DNA from: Conexibacter sp. DBS9H8
Lineage (GTDB): Bacteria; Actinomycetota; Thermoleophilia; Solirubrobacterales; Solirubrobacteraceae
DNA: 64,000 nt
Reading direction: 5' to 3'
Assembly (NCBI RefSeq): GCF_023330685.1
Contig: NZ_CP097128.1
Span: 1,674,001-1,738,000 of the forward strand
Under the pieces are notes generated by a model that was given only the letters and a program-made list of their open reading frames with translations, was not told where the DNA came from and ran no database searches. The translations under genes and the position numbers were made by a program. Shown here piece after piece: positions 1 through 5,598 of the stretch. Every line of letters begins with the position of its first letter. Position 1 is the first letter of the stretch.

Positions 1-58
1 ACCGCGCGGGTGGCCCTGGTGGCGTCAACCGCCCGGCGGCGCGGGCCGCTTGTACGGC

Positions 59-156
59 GTGACAGGTCGTTCCGCTGCGGTCAAGGTCGGGCCTGCGGCC
101 TGCCCTTCGGGCACCGCTGACGCGGCTCCCCTGACCTCCACTCCACGACCTGTCAC
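59..156. repeat. 12-bp perfect inverted repeat pair (59-70 and 145-156)
   Basis: GTGACAGGTCGT at 59-70 is exactly complementary in reverse to ACGACCTGTCAC at 145-156, with 74 bp between the arms. No gene is recognised in the first 244 bases. The repeat lies downstream of the integrase/toxin/antitoxin operon, inside the presumed island. It could be a protein-binding site or the remains of an element end; its function is unknown. Confidence 0.4.
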
Positions 157-164
157 TCGGCAAC

Positions 165-188
165 GAGCAAGGGCTGGCGCCCTTGCTC
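165..188 (-). terminator. Hairpin downstream of the integrase-toxin-antitoxin operon
   Basis: GAGCAAGGGC (165-174) and GCCCTTGCTC (179-188) form a perfect 10-bp stem with a 4-nt loop, 57 bp past the stop codon of the DUF2283 gene. There is no T run on the downstream side, so this is a terminator-like hairpin and not a textbook intrinsic terminator. Confidence 0.45.
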
Positions 189-244
189 AGGAACTGAGCC
201 AACCACCGCACCGGAGGCCTTCCGTCCGTCCGGATCTGCTCTGG

Positions 245-523
245 TCAGGCTGGTGCGAGTTCGTCGGTGAGTGCCGCGGCGCTGAGCTCGACGTGGTGGG
301 GGAGGGTGATCTCGATCTTCCCTTGCTGCTCGAGCAGCCAGCGCGCGTTGATGAGGGTGATGCCGATGATCTGCTGATCGGCGTCGAACCGGACGACGTG
401 TCCTTCCGGGGTCCCCTCGCTCTCTGCTGCGGCTTGGCGGCCGCCCCGGCTCAGGTAGAGGACGTCGCCCCGTGCGTCGTAGTGGCTGTGATCGAAGGTG
501 AGGTTGTCGATGGTGACGCTCAT
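245..523 (-). CDS. DUF2283 family protein, probable antitoxin
   Basis: A 92-residue acidic protein. The block around YDARGDVLYLS, followed by a short strand with VRFDAD and a GITLINARW segment, is the typical DUF2283 pattern. DUF2283 genes are commonly found beside small RelE/barnase-like genes and are thought to act as antitoxins. The ATG at 523 was chosen over an upstream TTG at 532 because it forms an ATGA overlap with the stop codon of the preceding toxin-like gene (520-522), which implies translational coupling. It is the last gene of the integrase operon and is followed by a hairpin. Family assignment is fairly secure; the antitoxin role is inferred from the neighbour. Confidence 0.7.
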   Translation of the reverse strand: MSVTIDNLTFDHSHYDARGDVLYLSRGGRQAAAESEGTPEGHVVRFDADQQIIGITLINARWLLEQQGKIEITLPHHVELSAAALTDELAPA

Positions 524-819
524 GCGGCCCAACCTGGTGGATCTTTGCGGTTCCCGAAGGCTGTCACGACCTGCGCTGGAGCCTCGCTGAAGTCTACGAC
601 GACCCGCAACCAGCGGCTTGGGCCGAGACCGAGCGCCCAGAACCGTTCGCGACCGGGTCGGGGGTCCAGCTCGCGGTGATCAGGCTTCGCCACGGCTTCC
701 AGAACGTGGTCTCGGTAGGGCTCAATCTCGGCGTGGGTGACCAGCACATGCGCCCAGGCATCGGCGGTGAGCTGGACGGTCCGCCCGTCAGGGTCGAGCA
801 CGCAAGCGAGCGTGGTCAT
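520..819 (-). CDS. PBECR-like (barnase/EndoU/ColicinE5/RelE-like) nuclease, putative toxin
   Basis: A 99-residue protein with the layout of small phage-type barnase/RelE-like nucleases: a strand-helix start with TADAWAHVLVTHAEI, a helix, a PD motif (AKPDHRELD), then strands ending in VVTAFGNRKDP. The W-x-H-(x)4-H pattern at about residues 22-29 and the final F-x-N/T-R-K are typical of the PBECR group. The ATG at 819 forms an ATGA overlap with the integrase stop (816-818), and the gene in turn overlaps the DUF2283 start by 4 nt. All three are therefore likely translated together. Toxicity and substrate are inferred; it could also be an inactive relative. Confidence 0.6.
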   Translation of the reverse strand: MTTLACVLDPDGRTVQLTADAWAHVLVTHAEIEPYRDHVLEAVAKPDHRELDPRPGRERFWALGLGPSRWLRVVVDFSEAPAQVVTAFGNRKDPPGWAA

Positions 820-2270
820 TCGTCGCGCGGCCGGTCTCGAACCAGCAGCGGCGTCGCGCGGCTTGGCCTGATGCTGGCGCGCGTGTCGAAGGCCTGTGTG
901 AATGCCGCTGCGCGTTCGGCGGCGGGCCGCGCGTGCAGGTAGCGGCTGGTGGTTGTCAGCTGGGAGTGGCCCATGGCGTCTTTGACGCTGACCAGGTCGA
1001 TGCCGCCGGCGACGAGCAGGGAGCCGAAGGTGTGGCGCAGGTCGTGCCAGCGCAGCGGCCGCAGCCCGATCGCGTCCCGCGCGCGGACATAACGGCGGCG
1101 AAGCGCCGATCCGTCGAGTCGGCGCCCGTAGGCGTTGCAGAACACGAACTCGCCGCGGCCGGTGAAGTCGTCGCGGTCCATGACCCGGGCAAGCGCGCCG
1201 GAGGCGTGGTCGGCGAGGGGGACCTGACGGACGCGACCGGATTTCGTGCCGCGCTCGACGCCGGCCGACACCGCCCGGCTGATGATCAGCGCCGACCCCG
1301 CCCAATCGATGTCCTCGACGTGTAGGGCCAACAGTTCGCCCATGCGCAGTCCGGCGTAGGCGGCGACGCGCACCGCGTCGGCGTCGCGACGGTCCTCGGC
1401 CAGCTCGTCTTCAGAGCGGGCTTCGCGGTTGTGGGCGCGCGCGTCCTCGAGGGTGGCGAACGCCCGCTCGCGGGCCCGGTAGGTCGGCTCACAGTCACAG
1501 CGTCCGCCGGCGCGGGTCGAGCAGCGGTTGGCGTGGCGCTCATGCAGCTCGCGGTGCAGGCCGTCCTCGAGCGCCCGGGCGATTGCCTCGATCTCCTCAG
1601 GCGTGTAGTAGAGGAGCGCGCCGGCAGCGGGCAGCCGGCGACGGTCCGAGTCCTTGGCCGGGTTCGCCGCCAACTTGAACTTGGTCGACTTCATCCCGAA
1701 GTTGAAGGCGGCCACGACCACCTCGCGGTAGCGATTGACCGTCCGCGGGGCCACCCCCGTGTCCGCGATGCTCTCGAGCAGCCGGTCGACGTCCTCGGCG
1801 GTGACCTTCGCCGCCGGCTTGTCACCGAAGGCACCCATGATGTGGCCGGCGAGCACCTTGTTCCCGCGTTTGTACGGGACGCCGGGCTCGGCCAGGTCCG
1901 AGCGGTGTTGGCGCAGCGTCGACGGTGCCGCACCCTTGACGTGCTCGAGCCAGTCGAGGTACGCGTGGGCGAGCTCGCGAAAGGTCGCCCCCTGGGCGCG
2001 GCGCTCGCGCTCCTGCGCTGTCTCCGCCTCAAAGGCAGCCACGATCTCCGCCGCGCGTACGTAGGCGCGCCGCTCGTCGAAGCAGTCGACGGGGACCCGT
2101 CCGCGCCGTGGAGCCCAGTGGCCTGACTCAGGGTCACGGGTCAGCCACGCCGGACCGATCCGCCGCTTGATCTGCCGATCTCCGTCACGGAACTTTGCCT
2201 CATAGAAGGGCTGTCCGTTGCTCTCGCGGACCACCAGGGAGACGGCAGTCGGGGCCTGCTGGGTGGGCAC
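816..2270 (-). CDS. Tyrosine-type site-specific integrase
   Basis: A 484-residue phage/island integrase. It has a core-binding region at about residues 95-200 and a catalytic domain at about 215-450 with all expected residues visible: R309 (AYAGLRMGEL), H409 and R412 (WHDLRHTFGS), H435 (MGHSQLTTT) and nucleophile Y444 (SRYLHARP). An unusual insertion at about 240-290 contains C250, C258 and C260 (GGRCDCEPTYRA) and resembles the Cys-bearing N-terminal segment of other actinobacterial integrases. The start is GTG at 2270. Upstream lie four GGGTACC repeats and a tRNA-derived attachment core, the usual order for an integrase beside its att site. It is expected to integrate and excise the island at a CAT-anticodon tRNA gene. 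Confidence 0.93.
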   Translation of the reverse strand: MPTQQAPTAVSLVVRESNGQPFYEAKFRDGDRQIKRRIGPAWLTRDPESGHWAPRRGRVPVDCFDERRAYVRAAEIVAAFEAETAQERERRAQGATFRELAHAYLDWLEHVKGAAPSTLRQHRSDLAEPGVPYKRGNKVLAGHIMGAFGDKPAAKVTAEDVDRLLESIADTGVAPRTVNRYREVVVAAFNFGMKSTKFKLAANPAKDSDRRRLPAAGALLYYTPEEIEAIARALEDGLHRELHERHANRCSTRAGGRCDCEPTYRARERAFATLEDARAHNREARSEDELAEDRRDADAVRVAAYAGLRMGELLALHVEDIDWAGSALIISRAVSAGVERGTKSGRVRQVPLADHASGALARVMDRDDFTGRGEFVFCNAYGRRLDGSALRRRYVRARDAIGLRPLRWHDLRHTFGSLLVAGGIDLVSVKDAMGHSQLTTTSRYLHARPAAERAAAFTQAFDTRASIRPSRATPLLVRDRPRDE

Positions 2271-2288
2271 ACTTTGAAGCTTACCGCC

Positions 2289-2336
2289 GTGGGTACCACG
2301 TGGGTACCAAAATCCGTGGGTACCGCTTTGGGTACC
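2289..2336. repeat. Four GGGTACC iterons, candidate integrase arm or operator sites
   Basis: GTGGGTACC occurs at 2289-2297, 2300-2308 and 2316-2324, and TTGGGTACC at 2328-2336. All lie between the integrase start (2270) and the tRNA-derived core (2422-2465). Each copy holds the palindrome GGTACC. A second direct repeat, AAAACGCCGT, follows at 2348-2357 and 2359-2368. The location suggests arm-type integrase binding sites or an autoregulatory operator over the integrase promoter. Confidence 0.6.
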
Positions 2337-2421
2337 AAACTGGCCTCAAAACGCCGTGAAAACGCCGTTTTTGGCGATCTAACCTACCCGTATTTGCTGG
2401 GATTGTGGACCTTTGATCGGG

Positions 2422-2465
2422 CTCATAACCCGAAGGTCGCAGGTTCGAATCCTGCCCCCGCTACT
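2422..2465 (+). other. tRNA 3'-half fragment (CAT anticodon), probable attachment site
   Basis: The sequence from the anticodon loop to the 3' end of a tRNA is present. A 5-bp anticodon stem TCGGG/CCCGA (2417-2421 and 2429-2433) flanks the loop CTCATAA, followed by a T arm with GCAGG/CCTGC around TTCGAAT and a 3' acceptor strand CCCCGCTA without CCA. The 5' half does not fold: no matching D stem and no AGCGGGG acceptor strand are present. This is therefore not a working tRNA gene but the core copied by integration into a tRNA-Met or tRNA-Ile(CAU) gene. It agrees at 39 of 44 positions with 5135-5178. Confidence 0.75.
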
Positions 2466-2543
2466 TCCAAAAGCCCAGTGTTCACTGGCGATTCGAGAGT
2501 CTCGGTCCGCCGGGGCTCTTGTCGTTTCGGGGGTTTGTCAAAC

Positions 2544-3341
2544 GCACGGGGACGGGCTGGCCGGATTCCGCGAGAGCGGGCGACCGCGCACGTCATCGAA
2601 CTGCTCGAGCGCATCTGTGCTGGCGAGGGTGCCGCCCGGTGCGTGACGGCCGTCTACGCGCTCGGGTCGTGGTCGCGCGCGGCGCTCGCGGTGGGCGACG
2701 TGGACGTGGACATCGAGTACGACCGCTCCCGCGACCCCGAGACGGCGCGGCAGATGCAGGACCTGCTCGTGGCCGGCCGTGATTGGAATTCGCCACTGCG
2801 CAAGGCGCTGAAGCCGCGGCGGACACTTCAGGTGTTGTATGAGGAGATCGCCCACATCACGGAGCCGGTCCTGATCCATCAGGACGGCGACGACCTGGAC
2901 GCGGCGGTGGAGCGTGTCAATGCCATCCAGCCCGAGCCTGCCGCGGGCCGCGCCGCGCGTGATCCGTCCATCCGGTGCTCGACCCGGTCATCGACGCTCT
3001 GGGTCGACCGTCGCTCTGATCGTGCTGGGTGAGTTGCTGACCCACGGCCACATCGGCGTGTCGGTGCTGGACCTCCCGGACGTGGCTCTGAGCGACGTCG
3101 AGGATCCCGAGTTCCACGAGTCCCTGGTCGATGCCTGGCTGAATCGAGCCCGCGTGCTCGGGCGGCGCGGGCTGGCGGCGCGTTCCTGCTGGACCGTGGA
3201 CTTGAGCTGTCACGTTTGGAGATCCTCGGGCGCCACCCCGGCGGGACGGCCGACGGGTTGACCTGGGCGGTCGAGGCACGGGAAAGCAAGCTCAAGGACT
3301 TCGCCTGGGACCTCGGCCATGGGTTTGAGGGCTGGCTGTAA
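2544..3341 (+). pseudogene. Nucleotidyltransferase-domain protein, broken by frameshifts
   Basis: The first segment (to about 2935) encodes a minimal nucleotidyltransferase fold with the motif YALGSWSRAALAVGDVDVDI, that is G-S followed by D-x-D, and a helix before it (HVIELLERIC). The reading then moves to another frame (about 2985-3170, including VLGELLTHGHIGVSVLDLP) and then to a third (about 3180-3341, ending EARESKLKDFAWDLGHGF). No single frame spans the whole, so it is a degraded gene. It sits between the two tRNA-derived repeats with other decayed cargo. The exact original start cannot be told. Confidence 0.5.
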
Positions 3342-3491
3342 GTGGTCCGGCCCGAGTGGAAGCAAGCGCTGCGCGCGCTCGAGATCACTGCCCCGGCGGC
3401 CTCGGTGCTCCACGACCGCGAGTTCGAGCTCGATGCGTGGCTGCTGGAGAACGCGCCACAGATCCAGCAGATCGGCCCTGCCGGAGGCTGA
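3342..3491 (+). CDS. Short open frame directly after the nucleotidyltransferase remnant
   Basis: A GTG immediately follows the TAA of the preceding frame and opens a 49-codon frame with a plausible helical, acidic sequence (HDREFELDAWLLENAPQ). It may be a remnant of a second cargo gene that was coupled to the nucleotidyltransferase. No family is recognised and the start codon is weak, so it may not be translated. The following 3492-3695 shows no convincing gene. Confidence 0.25.
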   Translation: MVRPEWKQALRALEITAPAASVLHDREFELDAWLLENAPQIQQIGPAGG

Positions 3492-3695
3492 ACTCCACGG
3501 CGGCGGCTGTGATTCTCGTCCGGACCGGAGGGGAGATCCTCACAGCGTGGTGTACGCGTCGGGAGGCCGGCTTGATCTTGGCGGGGGTGGTCGCGGTACT
3601 GTCCGCTGGCGCACGCTCATCCACGACCGTTCGCCAGCGGGCAGTGTTTGTTGCCCAGATTGAACGGCCCTATCCAGACCGGGAATGAGTCCTGC

Positions 3696-4061
3696 TCAGG
3701 CGACTGCCGCGAACTCGCGCTCGACTTCGCCGTCCACCGTGCTCTGGAAGCAGATCAGCAACTCTTCATCGAGGACGGCGGCGATCTTCTGCAAGGTGGC
3801 GAGGCTGGGCGTGTGCGTGCCGCTCTCGAGCCTGGAGATCGCGGAGTGCGACGTGCCGGCGGCCGTGGCGACCTCCTGCTGAGTCAATCCGAGCTCATAC
3901 CGGCGCTCACGAAGATGTGCAGCGACAGGGTTCGTCTTCCGCATTTCACGGATGCGGGCGTATTCCTCACCGGCGGCGCGGAACTCCTCGCTGCGCGCTG
4001 CGAGTTGCGCGCTGTGTTCCGCCACCGTTCGTCCTGCTGGGCTGATCCAGGACTCGCTCAT
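3696..4061 (-). CDS. XRE-family helix-turn-helix antitoxin (HigA-like)
   Basis: A 121-residue protein with a C-terminal-half HTH at about residues 49-100 (LRERRYELGLTQQEVATAAG, then TSHSAISRLESGTHTPSLAT). An N-terminal segment of about 45 residues precedes it. This is the layout of antitoxins of RelE/HigB-type modules, which bind their own promoter. A perfect palindrome lies 9 bp upstream of the ATG. The toxin gene just upstream on the same strand is truncated, so this is an orphan antitoxin or repressor. It could still regulate itself or cross-talk with another toxin. Confidence 0.8.
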   Translation of the reverse strand: MSESWISPAGRTVAEHSAQLAARSEEFRAAGEEYARIREMRKTNPVAAHLRERRYELGLTQQEVATAAGTSHSAISRLESGTHTPSLATLQKIAAVLDEELLICFQSTVDGEVEREFAAVA

Positions 4062-4338
4062 GGGTCAAGCTTACCAAGACTGGTAAATCCGCCGGGCATT
4101 GAGCATCCCGCCCAGCTGGTCGTGGCGGACGTTTGGGCTTGGCGTCCATCCGCGCACGGAAGTCATCAGAGCGATGCTGGGCTGTCCGTATGTCGCGCGC
4201 CGGGATGGCTCCGGTGTTCTTTTCAAACACGTGCAGGAGTACTACGAATTGATTGGAACGTCGGTAGAGGAGTTGATAGCGCGTGCGGCCGAAGCGCACG
4301 CGAAGCTCTCGGAGTTCTCCGTCGACCTGCGAGCTGAG
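3967..4338 (-). pseudogene. RelE/HigB-type toxin, N-terminus missing
   Basis: This frame carries the second half of a phage-Gp49/HigB-type toxin: VDGELRELRVRFGRTRYQLL, then FVVLLHVFEKNTGAIP, then a helix with TAQHRSDDF. The conserved R-Y/R-x-LY and LLH-x-F-x-K elements are present. The first 40 or so residues expected for the family are absent. Instead the frame joins sequence of the neighbouring integrase remnant at about 4332-4338. The frame runs past the antitoxin start without an early stop. It is read as a broken toxin left by a deletion or recombination event. Confidence 0.6.
4071..4086. promoter_or_regulatory. 16-bp palindrome upstream of the XRE antitoxin, candidate operator
   Basis: TTACCA-AGAC-TGGTAA is a perfect 6+6 inverted repeat with a 4-bp spacer, located 9 bp before the ATG of the XRE gene. 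Antitoxins of this kind usually repress their own operon by binding such dyads. It lies inside the 3' extension of the toxin frame, which suggests an internal promoter for the antitoxin alone. Confidence 0.6.
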
Positions 4339-4811
4339 TCGTGACCAAGCCGCCCCGAGATCACCTGGACGGGTACGCCGGCCTTGAGCGCGAGGCTGGC
4401 GTGGGTGCGGCGCAGGTCGTGGAGCCGGATCTTCCGCAGACCGGCGTTGGCGATGATTCGCTCGAAGGACTGGCCGAAGGTGTGTGGGTGGATCGGTTCG
4501 CCGTTCTCCTTGCAGACCAGGAGACCCTGGTCCTCGTACGCGGCGCCCCAGAGCTTCCGTTCCTCCTGCTGGGCACGGCGGTAGCGACGGAGCTGTGTGA
4601 CAGTCTCGGCGTCGAGGTCGACGACCCGAGCGTTGTGGCTCTTGGGAGTTGACTCGATCACTTCGTAGCCGACGGCGACCAGCGCGTGACGGATGGAGAG
4701 CCGGGCGGCGTCGAGATCGACGTCGGCCCACCGCAGTCCGAGGATCTCGCCTCGGCGCATGCCGGTCAGTGCGGCTCGGAGCGTGGGTCGGTAACGGGCT
4801 GGGCCCGGCAT
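4332..4811 (-). pseudogene. Second tyrosine integrase, C-terminal fragment without the active-site Tyr
   Basis: About 160 codons match the catalytic domain of a tyrosine recombinase: R in ALTGMRRGEILGLRW, then HDLRRTHASLALKAG and GRLGHDSA. The sequence then runs into the out-of-frame toxin fragment, so the box with the nucleophilic tyrosine is lost. Upstream of 4811 no core-binding domain is recognisable. A mutated tRNA-half repeat (5135-5178) lies upstream, in the same relation to this integrase as 2422-2465 is to the intact one. This suggests an older integration event at the same tRNA. Confidence 0.8.
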
Positions 4812-5134
4812 GAACGGCGGGCAGACAGTCGCCGCTCTGAACAGAACGTCGTGGTGTTGGTCTGATCGGACGGGCCCAGCGGTCGCTGGCGGGGCCCGTG
4901 ACCACTAGCTCTTTCGATCTGGGCCGGAACGAGGGCGGCCTCGGACCTGCTCATCGCCTCAGCCTCCCGGCGCAGCCGCTCTCTGGCGCACATGGGCCCA
5001 ATGTACCCCCGTGGGAGTAGGAGTTCGTGCGTCTCGCCTCATCGGATCTGACTCAGCTGAACTCTGAGCCCTGGAACGCCGCAGAATGTGTGTCTACGAC
5101 CTCAGGAAATCCCGGCAAAGCGGCACTGGACGAA
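4812..5134. other. Region without a recognisable gene (island debris)
   Basis: This interval lies between the integrase fragment and the second tRNA-half repeat. A minus-strand frame of 75 codons (4766-4993) runs through part of it but has no recognisable motif and overlaps the integrase fragment. It may hold the decayed 5' part of that integrase gene and its promoter. Confidence 0.4.
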
Positions 5135-5178
5135 CTCATGTCCCGAAGGTCGCAGGCTCGCATCCTGCCGCCGCTACT
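5135..5178 (+). other. Second, mutated copy of the tRNA 3'-half repeat
   Basis: Thirty-nine of 44 positions match 2422-2465, from the CTCAT of the anticodon loop to the CTACT after the acceptor strand. The T-loop TTCGAAT has become CTCGCAT, which would break a real tRNA. It marks the right limit of the decayed island module: immediately to its right lies the upstream region of the housekeeping gene hrpA. Confidence 0.7.
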
Positions 5179-5598
5179 GAGAGGCCAGTTCCCTCGAGAG
5201 CGTGCCGGAAATCGGTACTGGAACAGGCCAGAGGAGATTGTCCGGTCGGCCCGCGGTAGGGCGCCAGCGGGGGACGCCAGGAGGCCCGCCCAGGCGGGGT
5301 TTCTGCTGCCAGAGCACGTCAGAACCGTGTCTCGCCCAGCCAAAGCCGCCTCGGGTGGCTTTCGTGGTCGGCCGGAGATCAGCGAGGTAGGGTGCTGTGC
5401 CGCCGCGAGGCTGTCCTCGCCCGTCCTGATGCCCGAAGAGCTGTTCATGCGCGCCCGGAGCCTCCCCGTCGCCTGACCGAGCCGACCCGCCTGCCCCGCG
5501 CGCCCCGCGCGCCCCGCGCGCCCCGCCTATCCTGCCGACGAGGTGGCCGCCGCGCTCCACACCGCCCGTCTCCGATCCGCGCCGGTCCGTCGCGGGCT
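5179..5598 (+). other. Region upstream of hrpA, no separate gene seen
   Basis: About 420 bp between the tRNA-half repeat and the chosen hrpA start. The hrpA frame is open from 5392, but the peptide it would encode here is Arg/Pro/Ala-rich and low in complexity and includes a 9-bp tandem repeat. I treat it as probably non-coding leader. No clear -10/-35 pair was identified. Confidence 0.4.
5494..5526. repeat. Tandem 9-bp repeat (CCCCGCGCG, 3.7 copies)
   Basis: CCCCGCGCG is repeated at 5494-5502, 5503-5511 and 5512-5520, with a partial copy to 5526. It lies about 73 bp before the chosen hrpA start. If the upstream start at 5392 were used it would encode repeated PRA units. Likely slippage-derived. 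Confidence 0.7.

Noticed and set aside
2396-2470. A complete tRNA-Met gene
   Set aside because: The anticodon and T arms pair well, but no D stem and no 5' acceptor strand (AGCGGGG expected) are found upstream.
2423-2614. A minus-strand frame ending in AGAGFEPATFGL
   Set aside because: This peptide is the well-known false product of a tRNA 3' end read on the wrong strand; the sequence is the tRNA-derived attachment core.
4766-4993. A 75-residue minus-strand gene before the integrase remnant
   Set aside because: It overlaps the remnant in another frame, shows no motif and has no clear ribosome-binding site.
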